DNA of 46,911 bases. It comes from Gemmatimonadota bacterium (GTDB lineage Bacteria; Latescibacterota; UBA2968; UBA8231). This document shows, piece by piece, positions 33,624 to 43,707 of the stretch. The stretch covers positions 1 through 46,911 of the forward strand of contig JAPPEG010000219.1 in assembly GCA_028875345.1 (NCBI GenBank), in the 5' to 3' direction. The notes beneath the pieces were generated by a model, which was given only the letters and a program-made list of their open reading frames with translations, ran no database searches and had not been told where the DNA came from. The number at the start of each line of letters is the position of its first letter. Within the stretch, counting starts at the first letter, position 1. The position numbers and the translations under genes were made by a program.

Positions 33624-35933
33624 TTATCGCACGACGTAGAACCGGGTGCGATCCCTAAAGCCATGCGCATCGACGATCTCTAGCGCGTGAGTACCCGGCT
33701 CCAGCGAGACTGCCAAGCGGTGCTGGTTTACGGTGCGGCCCAAGAAGCGACGATTCACATACCAGAATAACGCCCGCTCCCGGTCGCTGTGAGCCGCCCG
33801 CAGGACGATGGGCTGCTGCTTGCCGCCGAAATCCCGGCCGACCTGCAGGCGGGCCTGTGGCGTCGGGTAGAGTACCTGCAGGGGCTTGGCTTCGGGTTGC
33901 ACCGGGCAGTCCGCTTTGTGGGGCGGCGGATCGTGGAGCACCTGCCCCCGCTCCCGCAGATATTGCACGACATCGGTCGGATAGACCATTTGCTGCGCTA
34001 GCCTGTGGTCGTCCGGTTTCCAGCACAGCGAACACACCTGATGGGTCCCCGCTCCATTGAGGACGATGCTGCGATGGTAGGGGCAGCGGGCCATGGGCCG
34101 CCTGTGCCGGGGCGTCAAGGCTCGGGTTGGATGAGGGCAATGGGGGCTAGCTGGCTGGCCGCTGTCGAGGCAGAGCGTCGCGGTTGTCAGGTCGGCGTCG
34201 GGCCGCGGGAACCACGCTTGGTCGAGGTTTTTGGGGACGCGGTGGAAAATGTCAAAGAGCAACGGCCCGGCCGCCCGCGCGCCGCTCAGGGCGGGATTGC
34301 CTTCGCCCGAGAAGTTCCCCACCCAGACGGCAATGGTCCACGCGGGACTCACGCCTAGCGCCCAGGCGTCGCGCTGGCCGTAGCTGGTGCCGGTCTTCCA
34401 GGCGAGGGGCCACTGGTCTTGGTACTGGTGCCAGTAGTACTCAACCCCAGGCCGCCGCACGTTGCGCAGCGCCTCTAGGACGAGATAGGCGGCACCTGGG
34501 CTGATGAAAGGTTCCGATGGTATGGATTTTGTCTGCTCCTGCAAGTAGCGCAGGGGCTCGATCTGTCCGCCGCGAGCGAGGCCGCGGAAGAGCCGGGCCA
34601 TGTCCCAGAGGGTGACTTCGGCACCACCGAGAATCAGCGGCAGGCCGTAGTCATCGGCCGAGCGCACTAGGGTAGATACACCGGCGTCTTGGAGAAAGCG
34701 GTAGAAGTTAAACAGGCCATAGCGCCGCAAGAGACGCACGGCCGGAACGTTGAGGGAGCGCACCAGAGCCTCTTCGGCCCTCACTAGGCCGTCGTAGCGC
34801 TCGTCGGCATTGCGCGGAGAAAACCCACTATAGAAAGTGGGTACGTCCTTGACTAGGGTCTGGGGCAGGATCAGGCCGGCGTCCATGCTCAAGGCGTAGA
34901 GAAAGGGCTTGAGCAGCGACCCCGAAGAGCGCGGCGCAATCACGCCATCCACCTGCCCTTGGTGCGTCGGGTCGAAGAAGTCTCGCGAGCCGACGTAAGC
35001 CCGGACTTTGCCGCTGCCAGTTTCTACCAACAGTGCAGCTCCATTGCCGATGCCTTGGTGATCGAGGTAGCGTAGGTGCCGTCCTACTAGTGCTTCCAGT
35101 TCCCGTTGCAGGCCAGCGTCTATGGTGGTCTTGATGAGGCGGCCTTGGCGACTGCGTTTGAGCGCGCGCGACAGGTGCGGTGCCCATACCGGATACGGAA
35201 AAGCCCGCGTGGGCACGGGTTCGGCGAGGGCCAAGCGCAAGGTCTCCGCGTTGAAGTAATCGGCGCTCTGTAGGCTGGCGAGCAGTCGGTTGCGCTTTTG
35301 CACTAGTTGCTGCGGATTGGCCGTGGGGGAGACGAGCCCGGGCGCGTTGGGCAGCACCGCGAGGGTCGCGGCCTCGCTCCAGGTCAGTTCATTGGGCTGT
35401 TTGCGGAAGTACTTGTGGGCCGCGGCTTGGTAGCCGACGATGTTGCCGCCGTAGGGCGCGTGGTCGAGGTAGAGGCGCAGGATCTCGTCCTTGGTGTAGT
35501 AGAGTTCGATTTTGAGCGCCAGCAGGGTCTCGAGGGTCTTGTTGACATAGGTGCGCTCTTGGGGACGCACCAGCCGCGCTACCTGCATGGTGATGGTGCT
35601 GGCACCGCTTTTGACCGTCCCGGATGCGACGTTCTGGTACAGGGCGCGGCCCAACGCGAGCGGATTGACACCCAAGTGGCGGTAGAAGTGCCGGTCCTCA
35701 AAGTGGAGGACCGCCGTTCGCAACTTGGCGGGCATGGAGAGGCTGGTATCGGGGGGAAAACACCACTGTTGGCCGTCGCTGAGGAAAGCGCGCAGGAGCT
35801 GGCCGTCGCGGTCGACGATCAGGGTGCTGTAATCTGGCGCGAATAAGGGGCGCGGTAGGGGAGTCAGAAAGTACAAGGCCGCGCCCAAGGTCGAGGCAGC
35901 GAGGAGATATAAGGCATATTGGGCGATGCGCAT
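33624..35933 (-). CDS. pbpC: Penicillin-binding protein 1C
   Basis: 769 residues. One membrane helix (about 5-25) anchors it in the inner membrane. The glycosyltransferase domain (about 60-230) holds HFEDRHFYRHLGVNP with catalytic Glu79 and KSGASTITMQVAR. The transpeptidase domain (about 310-560) holds S339-L-L-K342, S393-L-N395 and K513-T-G, all three signature boxes intact. A BiPBP-type C-terminal domain closes the protein (ending TRFYVVR). Its partner, the alpha-2-macroglobulin lipoprotein, stops six bases before this ATG, the classic YfhM-PbpC arrangement, in which both are thought to act in cell-wall repair and defence against host proteases. Confidence 0.96.
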   Translation of the reverse strand: MRIAQYALYLLAASTLGAALYFLTPLPRPLFAPDYSTLIVDRDGQLLRAFLSDGQQWCFPPDTSLSMPAKLRTAVLHFEDRHFYRHLGVNPLALGRALYQNVASGTVKSGASTITMQVARLVRPQERTYVNKTLETLLALKIELYYTKDEILRLYLDHAPYGGNIVGYQAAAHKYFRKQPNELTWSEAATLAVLPNAPGLVSPTANPQQLVQKRNRLLASLQSADYFNAETLRLALAEPVPTRAFPYPVWAPHLSRALKRSRQGRLIKTTIDAGLQRELEALVGRHLRYLDHQGIGNGAALLVETGSGKVRAYVGSRDFFDPTHQGQVDGVIAPRSSGSLLKPFLYALSMDAGLILPQTLVKDVPTFYSGFSPRNADERYDGLVRAEEALVRSLNVPAVRLLRRYGLFNFYRFLQDAGVSTLVRSADDYGLPLILGGAEVTLWDMARLFRGLARGGQIEPLRYLQEQTKSIPSEPFISPGAAYLVLEALRNVRRPGVEYYWHQYQDQWPLAWKTGTSYGQRDAWALGVSPAWTIAVWVGNFSGEGNPALSGARAAGPLLFDIFHRVPKNLDQAWFPRPDADLTTATLCLDSGQPASPHCPHPTRALTPRHRRPMARCPYHRSIVLNGAGTHQVCSLCWKPDDHRLAQQMVYPTDVVQYLRERGQVLHDPPPHKADCPVQPEAKPLQVLYPTPQARLQVGRDFGGKQQPIVLRAAHSDRERALFWYVNRRFLGRTVNQHRLAVSLEPGTHALEIVDAHGFRDRTRFYVVR

Positions 35934-35939
35934 GACACC

Positions 35940-38900
35940 CTACGGCCCGACGACGACTGTGCCACTGGCTTTGCGGGCGCGGAAGTCGCGGTCGTACATG
36001 GCTTCGACTTGCGTCGGCGGCAGGGAGAATGCGCCTTGGGTCACTGTGTTGAGCTTGACGGCAAAATCGAGCGCTTGGCCCCGGCGAGGCAGGTCGAAAA
36101 ACCAGTTGATGCGGTCGTCGCGGATATCGAGGTATTCTTCGGCGTTGAGCCGCCACTTCTTCATCCAGCCGGGTCGGGCCTTGGATGACAGGCGGGTATT
36201 TTCAATCTCCCAGCCGGCTGGCAATAGCTGGGTGAGAGCCACTTCTTCGAGGACGTGGTGGGGACTGCGGTTTTCGACGCGGATATGGCCCCAGAAAGTA
36301 GTGCCTTGGGCTAGGGTGTCGGGGGCGATGCGCATCCCGTCCTCGTCGAGCCATTCCACTCTTAGCCTGATTCGGCCCTCCTCGTCTTGTACCTCGCCCC
36401 GCAGCGGTATCCCTTCCCAGTCGAGGGCGACGAAGGCTCGCTCCACGGTGTTGGCGGAATCCAAGCGCACTTCCACCTGCTCGCCGAAGCCGCTGGTGAT
36501 CTCCTGTTGGTAGCCCAGCGCGTCGGTGCTGAAGGGTATTGGCTCACCGCCGGGTAGGCGGATATGGCCGGTGAGTGGAGCCGGAGGACCGCTGCCCTGT
36601 TGCAGGGCCTGGACGTACTTGCCGAGGGCCAGCAATGCCACGCTGGTCGTCTGGGTAGAGTGCCAGCCCTTGCTTATGCCGTGGGCTACTTCCTTGGCCA
36701 GCGAATCGGCCGCGTCCCAGCGCTGGAAGGCGACCAAGGCGTCGAGGATGAGAGCCTCGTCGCGCAGCCCCGAGCCATAGGTGTTGGCGAATTCTCGATA
36801 GTCCTCGACTGCAACGCCGGTGGTGCGGGTGATTTCGTTTGCCGTTCGCCCGATCCCCGCGTGTAGGTATGCCGCGGCCAGCAGCCACTTTTCCACGTTG
36901 GTCATACTGTCCAGTGCGTTCTCCTTGAGCAGGTTCATCGCGCCGAGCGCGGGGTCTCCGGCCAGCGCCAGTAGATAGACCCGGTACGCGCGCACCTTCA
37001 GGTGGTCTCGGGCTAGGGTGGCTTGAGTGTGCTGATGGCGGAGCCAGCCTTGGAGCATGTCGTCGGGAATGTGGTAGCCCAAGCTGCGGGCTTCGATCAG
37101 GAAGTGTCCAGCGTAGGTGCTACCCCATGCGGAGAGCCGGCGTTGGCCCGGCCACAAGCTGAAGGAGTTGTCGGGTAGTTGAAAGCGCCGCAGCCGGAGG
37201 ATGGCCTCGTTTATGCGCTCGTCGATATCCGCAGCGACGATGCGGCGCTCCTCCGGCTTGAGGTCCAGCAAGTCCTTGAGATAGAGCTGGGGAAAGACCG
37301 AGGAAACGGTTTGCTCTAGGCAGCCGTACGGGTAGCGCACCAAGCGCAGCATTTGGTTGTCGAAGTTGAAGTTGGGCCAACGGCGCACGCTGATCCGTGC
37401 TTGGTTGGTGCCGGGCATCCCCTTGTGCGGCACGGTGAACGACACCGACTCGCCGGGACGGACGCCGCGCTCGGTGCTCTCGTAGATCGGCGGCGATGAA
37501 GGCCGGACCTCGAGATGCGTCTGCCGTGCGGCGTGCGCTTCGGTAGCTGTGGCCTCGACCACTACGGTCGCCGACCCCACGGCTTGGTCAGCTTGCAGCC
37601 GGAAGGACAGGTCGCGTTCCCCCGCACCGGCAAAATCGACCCGCTTGTGCGCCTCGCCGACGATGGCGAGCGGTCCCCGCACTGCGATTGACACCTCTAC
37701 GGTGCCCAGACTCTCGGCCATGGCAAACGCGGTGACCGGCACCTCGATCCGGTCGCCAGGGCCGATGACCCGGGGCAGGGTCGATAGCACCATCAGGTCG
37801 CTCTTGACCTCCGTAGTCTTCTCGGCGTGACCGAACCTCTTCCCCCGGGCACCCACGACCATGGTCCGCACTGCGCCGACGTAGTTGGGCATGGTAAATT
37901 GCACTCGGGCATGGCCTGTAGCGTCGGTGTGCAGGGGACCGGCGAACATGGACACCGAGGGGAAGCGCCGGCGCGGGTCGCGCTGCTCCCGCTGCTTGGC
38001 GGCAAAACCGCCGCCAATGGCAAAGGTCTTGAATGGGTCGCCCTTGGCCACGCCGATGACGTGGGCGAACAGGTCGAAGGTGCGCACGCTTAGGCGTTGT
38101 TTTTGGAAGAAGGACTCATAGGGATCCGGCGTGCGGAAATCGGTCAGGGCCAGCAGGCCCTCATCGACTACGGCAATGGTAAACGCGGCCGAGTCGGCAT
38201 CACTCTGCACTTCCACTGTAAAAGGCTCGTCGGGGCGCAACAGATCGGGCATGTGGATGTCGAAGTCGAGGCGGGTGGCTGGATCGTGGACCTCGATGGG
38301 AACGACGCCGAACAAGCGCATGGGCCGATCGTTGTCGGTCTGGGCATGGGGCTGGATCAGGGAGACGGAGGCGTAGGCCGTGGGGATCATCGCGGCGCTG
38401 ATGGCAATGGGGATCTTAGCCTCCTCTTGGGTGCCGTCGAGGCGATACCAGCGGGACTCAATCACTCGCCCGCCCTGCTCGACGGCAAAGAGGACGGAGC
38501 CTTCTTGGGGCACGGGAAAGCGGATGACGGCCTCGTCGCCGGGCTGGTAGCGCTCCCGGTCGGTGCGCAACACTAGCGCCCCCTCGTTGTCTTCGCCTGA
38601 CGGCGTGCGGCCCCAGTGATAGGCGCGCACGAAAAAGGCTGCGGTATGGCCCTTGTCGTCGCCGTCGGCGACTTCGATGAGGTACTCGCCCCTGTCGTCT
38701 GGCTTGAAAAGCAGGTCAATAGGTGCCAGCGCGGAGACGACTCGCTCCTCGGAGACGAGTTCGGTGCGGCGGTCGCTTTTGAAGCGCCGCTGGAAGGCCT
38801 CGCGATTTTCGTATTCCCACCACCAGTGAGTCATCCCCCGGTAAACGCGGTAGCGCAAATTCCGGCCGGCCACGGGGTTGCCCTCGACGTCGGTTACTAT

Positions 38901-41534
38901 GGCGGGGATCTGCACTGGTACCCCGACCCGGGTATAGCCGTAGTCGAACTCGGGTTTCTTCAAGCCCACGTAGTGATCGTATGGGTTCATGGGGAGCCGG
39001 TGTCGCCGGTGGTTGGGGCGGCCCCCTTTTTCCAGCACTTTGGCATCGAGCACGGCCTGGAGAGCCGAGGGCGCATTGACTAGGGGCGGGAGGGTCCACT
39101 CGATGTGAGCGCTTCCCTTGGCGTCGAGCTGGCCTTTGAAGAGTACGGCCGCCACGGGCTGGTAATCGATCAACTCGTTGGTGAAACTGAATGCTCGGTA
39201 GTCCGGGAAGGTCTTGGGAACGCTGTGTAGCGAGACGGCCAATTCCGCCTCTAACCCGGCGGCCGGATTGCCAAAAAGGTAAGTGCTGTGCAGATCCGCG
39301 CTCAGGATCTCGTCTCCCCGGCCCAGGCGCTCCTTGGCGGTGGTGATTTCGGTCTTGAGCCGGTAGGGGACGACGGTTTCGATTTTCAGCACGTGATCGA
39401 AGGTGCTATCGCCGATCAGGATTTGGGCACGCCAATTGCCCGTGGGGTCTTCAGGACGGGTGGCGAAGGCAAAGTTATACAGCCCTTCTCGGCCCTGTCT
39501 TTGCACCTGTTCAAAGACCATCTGATTCCTGGGGTTGAATATCTTGCAGGTGGCGGGATGGTCGTCGGGGAAGGTGTAGTCTTGGTGGCGGGCGATGACC
39601 GAGATGTTGATCTCGTCTCCGGGACGGTACACGCCGCGTTCGGTGTAGATGAAGGCGCGAATGCCTGGGCGCGACTCCGCGCCGCCAATGTCAAAGCTCG
39701 ACAGGTTCCAGGCCATGTCGTTGGGTTTGATCACGCTGCGCTGCCCTTGGTGTTCGGCTTCGACGTAAAAGATCTCTTCGCCCACGTCCTCAAAACGCGC
39801 CAGCCCCCGGTCGTCGGTGGTGCCCCGCGCCGCGACTTGGTTCTGATAGGTGCGCAGGCGGACCTCCGCGCCGGCCAGGGGTTGGGCGTCGTCGATGCGG
39901 GTGGCGTACACTATGTGCTGGTCGTGGCCGCGCTTGTAGGTCAGACCGATGTCGCTGACGATCAGGGTCTTGTAGGCTCGGCCGTGGGCGCGGATGTAAC
40001 CAGGGGAATTGGGGTCTGAGTAATACGCGTTCCTCTGACCGCGGTTTCGCTGCCTATAGTGCTGGCGAATCTCGCTGGCGGCGCTGGTGGAGGAGCGATA
40101 GAGCATGTCGTCCTGGCCGAAGCTGAGTCCGATCAGGAAGAGGCCCTGTTCGTCCTCGGCGATCAGAGCGCCGAGGTCCAGTTCGTGTTCCAACCATGTG
40201 TTGCGCTGATCGGATATTTCGAGCGTGTCGCGGGCCACCTGCACGCCGACGCGGCGCACAAAGTAATCCTGGAAGGAATCGCGCCGCTCTTTGCCGCTGT
40301 GCAAGCGCTCGGTCTGCAAAAACTGCCCCAAGTTGGAGGCATAGACCTTCTTCACCTCCAGCGCGACGCGGTGCAGATTGAGAGTGGCAAAGCGCAGGCG
40401 CTTGTCTTTGGACGACGGCAGGAACATTCCGTCGCGGGCAAAGCGCAACTGCGGTTTGCGGTCGGCGAAACCGACCTCTTGGCGCGTGGCTTCCTCGGTG
40501 CGAGTGCCCCAGCGGCTGCGGATGCCGGCGTGGACTTGCAACTCATAGGTCTGGCCGTGGGCGAAGTCCCCATCGACGAGGATCTGCTTGCCCGTGGCCT
40601 TCAGGCGAACCGGCACTTCGGGCCGCACCTGGACCAACCCTTCGATATGCTGTCGCGGGTCCAATTCGTCGGAAAAGATCAGGATTAGGCGAGGATAATC
40701 GCCCTCTTCCTCCTTTTTTATCTCCTGCAAGCGCATGTCCTGCAGTGGGGCGAGGGGGATGTCCTTCTCGTATAGGTGGGAGATTTCCAGTGTCTCATCG
40801 TCCACGATTAGCGCATAGCTCTGCAGGGTCGCATCTCTTTCGATGACGGTACTGGTGAAGGTGAAGACCTTGCCGGTGGCGTCCGCCTGCCAAGTCAGAG
40901 GCAGCAGGGTTTTGTCACGGCGTAGGGTCGCGGCCTCGCGCACCTTCTGCACGTCGGCTTTTTCGGTCAGTTCGAGGCGGCCTTGGTAGATCAGATAGCG
41001 GGGGTCGTTGGCGGTTTTCAGGTCGAAATCCCCTTCAAGGGAGAGGATTTCGCGCCCGGCGACCGCGAAGTTGAAGTGCAGAGGTTGTAGGTCGGCGCGC
41101 GCCGGCAGGAGAGCCGCAAGGTCTAGGTGGCCTTGGTATGGCTGGCGCATGGGCAAGGGATGGTTGGGAAGAAAGACTAGCGCTTGGGTCGTTTCCCACT
41201 GGGTGATGCCGTCTATGGGCGGGGTAAAGGTGAATACCTGCTTCTTCAGGGTGTGGCCGACCAGACTGGCGTCAATGGCTGGTTTGACGAACCGGACTTT
41301 GATGACATCTCCAGATGACACGGTCCCCGACGTTACCGTACTGACTAGTTGAGCGGTTTCCGGCAGGACGGTTTGGCGGGTGTCCTCCACGGGCACTCGG
41401 GCACAACTGAGCGCGAGGGCGGATAGCAGGACGAAGCGTTTGTAGAGAGTTGCTGCGGATTTATGGCGTGATTGATTTGAGAAAGCCGCTTGGCACCGAT
41501 TAGAGGTCAAAGGGGCGATCTGTTTCGCGTGCAT
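35940..41534 (-). CDS. yfhM: Bacterial alpha-2-macroglobulin lipoprotein
   Basis: About 1864 residues. A hydrophobic stretch (FVLLSALALSCARVP) ends at Cys44 in a non-classic lipobox (Ala-Leu-Ser-Cys), so it is probably an inner-membrane lipoprotein facing the periplasm. Macroglobulin domains fill most of the length, for example GVYRPGDEINISVIARHQ. The thioester box YPYGCLEQTVSS is intact, with the reactive Cys at about residue 1405, so the protein can trap proteases covalently. ATG 41534 has AAGGA about nine bases before it; an upstream in-frame start at 41579 is possible. The stop is TAG. The pbpC gene follows after six bases. Confidence 0.93.
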   Translation of the reverse strand: MHAKQIAPLTSNRCQAAFSNQSRHKSAATLYKRFVLLSALALSCARVPVEDTRQTVLPETAQLVSTVTSGTVSSGDVIKVRFVKPAIDASLVGHTLKKQVFTFTPPIDGITQWETTQALVFLPNHPLPMRQPYQGHLDLAALLPARADLQPLHFNFAVAGREILSLEGDFDLKTANDPRYLIYQGRLELTEKADVQKVREAATLRRDKTLLPLTWQADATGKVFTFTSTVIERDATLQSYALIVDDETLEISHLYEKDIPLAPLQDMRLQEIKKEEEGDYPRLILIFSDELDPRQHIEGLVQVRPEVPVRLKATGKQILVDGDFAHGQTYELQVHAGIRSRWGTRTEEATRQEVGFADRKPQLRFARDGMFLPSSKDKRLRFATLNLHRVALEVKKVYASNLGQFLQTERLHSGKERRDSFQDYFVRRVGVQVARDTLEISDQRNTWLEHELDLGALIAEDEQGLFLIGLSFGQDDMLYRSSTSAASEIRQHYRQRNRGQRNAYYSDPNSPGYIRAHGRAYKTLIVSDIGLTYKRGHDQHIVYATRIDDAQPLAGAEVRLRTYQNQVAARGTTDDRGLARFEDVGEEIFYVEAEHQGQRSVIKPNDMAWNLSSFDIGGAESRPGIRAFIYTERGVYRPGDEINISVIARHQDYTFPDDHPATCKIFNPRNQMVFEQVQRQGREGLYNFAFATRPEDPTGNWRAQILIGDSTFDHVLKIETVVPYRLKTEITTAKERLGRGDEILSADLHSTYLFGNPAAGLEAELAVSLHSVPKTFPDYRAFSFTNELIDYQPVAAVLFKGQLDAKGSAHIEWTLPPLVNAPSALQAVLDAKVLEKGGRPNHRRHRLPMNPYDHYVGLKKPEFDYGYTRVGVPVQIPAIVTDVEGNPVAGRNLRYRVYRGMTHWWWEYENREAFQRRFKSDRRTELVSEERVVSALAPIDLLFKPDDRGEYLIEVADGDDKGHTAAFFVRAYHWGRTPSGEDNEGALVLRTDRERYQPGDEAVIRFPVPQEGSVLFAVEQGGRVIESRWYRLDGTQEEAKIPIAISAAMIPTAYASVSLIQPHAQTDNDRPMRLFGVVPIEVHDPATRLDFDIHMPDLLRPDEPFTVEVQSDADSAAFTIAVVDEGLLALTDFRTPDPYESFFQKQRLSVRTFDLFAHVIGVAKGDPFKTFAIGGGFAAKQREQRDPRRRFPSVSMFAGPLHTDATGHARVQFTMPNYVGAVRTMVVGARGKRFGHAEKTTEVKSDLMVLSTLPRVIGPGDRIEVPVTAFAMAESLGTVEVSIAVRGPLAIVGEAHKRVDFAGAGERDLSFRLQADQAVGSATVVVEATATEAHAARQTHLEVRPSSPPIYESTERGVRPGESVSFTVPHKGMPGTNQARISVRRWPNFNFDNQMLRLVRYPYGCLEQTVSSVFPQLYLKDLLDLKPEERRIVAADIDERINEAILRLRRFQLPDNSFSLWPGQRRLSAWGSTYAGHFLIEARSLGYHIPDDMLQGWLRHQHTQATLARDHLKVRAYRVYLLALAGDPALGAMNLLKENALDSMTNVEKWLLAAAYLHAGIGRTANEITRTTGVAVEDYREFANTYGSGLRDEALILDALVAFQRWDAADSLAKEVAHGISKGWHSTQTTSVALLALGKYVQALQQGSGPPAPLTGHIRLPGGEPIPFSTDALGYQQEITSGFGEQVEVRLDSANTVERAFVALDWEGIPLRGEVQDEEGRIRLRVEWLDEDGMRIAPDTLAQGTTFWGHIRVENRSPHHVLEEVALTQLLPAGWEIENTRLSSKARPGWMKKWRLNAEEYLDIRDDRINWFFDLPRRGQALDFAVKLNTVTQGAFSLPPTQVEAMYDRDFRARKASGTVVVGP

Positions 41535-41758
41535 GTCGATTTTTCCTTCGGAGACAGTCGAGTGTGCGGCAATTTCCAAGACGTCCTACAGATCGTGGAC
41601 GTTCCAGTGGTGCCCCAACTCACCTTGAAAATCGGAGTGCTTTTGCATACCCTCAATTTCAAACGCAACCACTACCCATAATTCAGTTGTCATACGCCTA
41701 AATGCATTGCTAAAATCGGATTGTGGACGATTGGCTACGATAAAAACCTGGAGGGAAA

Positions 41759-42331
41759 ATGGTTCTCAGTGACCGAGTAATCAAGACACTACTGGCAGAG
41801 GGCAAAATCGTCGTCGAGCCGTTGGGGGAGGGGTGCATTCAGCCGGCCAGCGTTGATGTTCATCTCGACAAACACATTCTCGTGTTCCGCAATTCGCGTC
41901 GCCCATTCATCGACGTGCGAGAGGACTTGAGCGACCTGACTGAGATGGAGGAGATTGGCGATCGGCCGTTTATGCTGCATCCGGGCGAGTTCGTGCTGGG
42001 AAGTACTCTTGAGACGATAGAGCTACCGGACGACTTGGTGGCGCGGCTGGAGGGCAAGAGTTCGCTGGGTCGCATCGGGCTGCTGATTCACTCGACTGCG
42101 GGGTATGTGGATCCCGGCTGGAAGGGCCATCTGACGCTGGAACTGAGCAATGTGGCGAATCTGCCCATCACGCTGTATCAGGGCATGAAGATTGGGCAGC
42201 TTTCGTTCCTACAGCTATCGACGCCAGCGGACAGCCCCTACGGTTCGCCGGGGCTGGGTAGCAAGTACCAGGGACAGACCGTGCCCACGGCTAGTCGTGC
42301 GTACCGGGATTTTGAGGACGGCAAAGGTTAG
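41759..42331 (+). CDS. dcd: dCTP deaminase, probably dUMP-forming (bifunctional)
   Basis: 190 residues. The core reads [20 protein letters not shown], then [19 protein letters not shown]. Ser101, Ser102, Arg105 and Glu128 (in LELSN) are the active-site residues of dCTP deaminase. The end, [14 protein letters not shown], is close to the bifunctional deaminase/dUTPase of Mycobacterium tuberculosis type, so the product is likely dUMP for thymidylate synthesis. Monofunctional enzymes are the alternative. GGAGGG lies just before the ATG. It is divergent from the macroglobulin gene, with 224 bases between them; no convincing promoter is seen there. Confidence 0.95.
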   Translation: MVLSDRVIKTLLAEGKIVVEPLGEGCIQPASVDVHLDKHILVFRNSRRPFIDVREDLSDLTEMEEIGDRPFMLHPGEFVLGSTLETIELPDDLVARLEGKSSLGRIGLLIHSTAGYVDPGWKGHLTLELSNVANLPITLYQGMKIGQLSFLQLSTPADSPYGSPGLGSKYQGQTVPTASRAYRDFEDGKG

Positions 42332-42379
42332 CGAGCTACACGTCTTTTGGAAGTTAACAATCTATCCGAGGAAATAAAT

Positions 42380-43273
42380 ATGGTACAAATAGCACCGCTA
42401 GATCGCTCTCATCTTCCCCAAGTCTTGGCGCTCGTCAACAGTCATCTTAGCACCGTGATACCTGGGTGGAGCTTGACTGCCGATTACTTTTGGGAGCGCC
42501 TACAGAGCGAGCCGCAGGAGTACATCACTGATCCCTGGGTTGTCGAAAGAAAGTCTATTGTTGGCATAGTCAGGGATCGCGTTTGCGCGGCGGCGCATCT
42601 CCTCCGATACGGCGACGACACGCCCAGTAAGGGAATTGGCGACATTGATTGGATCTTGTTCTGGCCCGAAGAGCGCGAAGCTGGCGAGGCGGTTATGACG
42701 GAGTGTCGGCGGCAGATGAACGCTTGGCAGGTGGTGGATGAGCAGATTTCGGGTCCCTTGCCGGTTCCTGCTTGCGTGGGCATACCGGATGGCTGGCCGC
42801 ACGTAAGCGGTCTGGTGGAGCAATTTGGCTATTCTGCGAATGAGGACATTGACGAATCCGTCTATGGTGGCACGCTGAATGAGATCTCTGCTCCTAGTGA
42901 GCCGCCAGTAAGCGATGTAACGATCCATCGCGAGGCAGGGGAATTCGGTACGCGATTTGTCGCGCGGTTAGATGGAAACGACATTGCGCATTGTGAATGT
43001 ATCTCAGATCTCACGCAAGGCGGCCAGTTGCCTGCATTGGCAGGATGGGCTGAGCTTTCGGAGGTCGCAACGAGCGAAACGATGCGCAATCAGGGAGTCG
43101 GTTCGTGGGTCGTCCAACACGCCGTTGAATGGCTACGGATGGCTAAGTGCGACCGGATTGTGCTGTCTGTTGACCGAGATGATGAAAAAGCGGGCGCGGG
43201 AAGGTTTTACCAGCGATTTGGCTGGATGCCGCTGGTGCGACAAAAGCACTGGAGAAGACAGGAAGAAAAATGA
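42380..43273 (+). CDS. GNAT-family N-acetyltransferase
   Basis: About 297 residues. The C-terminal half holds a GNAT core: ELSEVATSETMRNQGVGSWV, with the Arg-x-x-Gly-x-Gly acetyl-CoA loop at about residues 236-241, and AGAGRFYQRFGWMPLVRQKH. The N-terminal half (IAPLDRSHLPQVLALVNSHL) may be a second, diverged GNAT half. It would transfer an acetyl group from acetyl-CoA to an unknown substrate. ATG 42380 is preferred because GAGGAAA lies seven bases before it; an upstream TTG at 42347 is possible. It starts 48 bases after dcd and probably shares its transcript. Confidence 0.88.
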   Translation: MVQIAPLDRSHLPQVLALVNSHLSTVIPGWSLTADYFWERLQSEPQEYITDPWVVERKSIVGIVRDRVCAAAHLLRYGDDTPSKGIGDIDWILFWPEEREAGEAVMTECRRQMNAWQVVDEQISGPLPVPACVGIPDGWPHVSGLVEQFGYSANEDIDESVYGGTLNEISAPSEPPVSDVTIHREAGEFGTRFVARLDGNDIAHCECISDLTQGGQLPALAGWAELSEVATSETMRNQGVGSWVVQHAVEWLRMAKCDRIVLSVDRDDEKAGAGRFYQRFGWMPLVRQKHWRRQEEK

Positions 43274-43309
43274 TGGTGAACTCGACGGGTGGGTGTGGCT
43301 AAATCCGAG

Positions 43310-43334
43310 TTATCGCAGCCTTGCTTTGCGATAA
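43310..43334. terminator. Hairpin between converging GNAT and hicB genes
   Basis: TTATCGCA (43310-43317) pairs perfectly with TGCGATAA (43327-43334) around a 9-base loop. It lies between the stops at 43273 (plus) and 43366 (minus), so it may end both transcripts. No T-run follows. Confidence 0.4.
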
Positions 43335-43365
43335 TAAGAGCTAGTATATGGAGCCGTTGTCACGA

Positions 43366-43707
43366 CTAAAGACTCGGTGAATCTCGAGCTAGTTTTTGGG
43401 CTACCAAGGCGTTCATGCTAATACCGGCCCGCCCAGCTTCCATTGCCAGCCGTTGATGCAGGCGTTTATCAATCCGCACGTTAAATTGACCACTGTATTC
43501 TTTCCGGGCAGGGGCGACCGGCACCGGCTCGTTGTGTGCCCGATAGCTTTCCTTGGCCGCTTCCCAAGATATGGTCAACTCTGCCAACGCTGCGGCCGGC
43601 GTATCGGCAAAGGCCGAAATGCCAGGCATTTCTACCAAGTGCGCCAGCCAATCGCCGTCTTCATCCTGAAAGAGATTGACCGAGAAGCCGTCGAAGTTAT
43701 CCGCCAT
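43366..43707 (-). CDS. hicB: HicB-type antitoxin with ribbon-helix-helix tail
   Basis: 113 residues. The N-terminal half is the degenerate RNase-H-like HicB fold (FSVNLFQDEDGDWLAHLVEM, then AAALAELTISWEAAKE). The C-terminal 45 residues (SGQFNVRIDKRLHQRLAMEA, then GISMNALVAQKLA) are a ribbon-helix-helix DNA-binding domain. It neutralises HicA by binding it and represses the operon. Its start overlaps the end of hicA by 11 bases, so the two are translationally coupled. Confidence 0.92.
   Translation of the reverse strand: MADNFDGFSVNLFQDEDGDWLAHLVEMPGISAFADTPAAALAELTISWEAAKESYRAHNEPVPVAPARKEYSGQFNVRIDKRLHQRLAMEAGRAGISMNALVAQKLARDSPSL

Noticed and set aside
39288-40019. Plus-strand open frame of 243 codons opposite the macroglobulin gene
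   Set aside because: Antisense to conserved macroglobulin domains; no domain or start signal supports it.
41535-41758. Promoter in the gap between the macroglobulin and dcd genes
   Set aside because: Several TTG and TA-rich stretches were tried (for example TTGCTA and TACGAT) but none had acceptable spacing on either strand.
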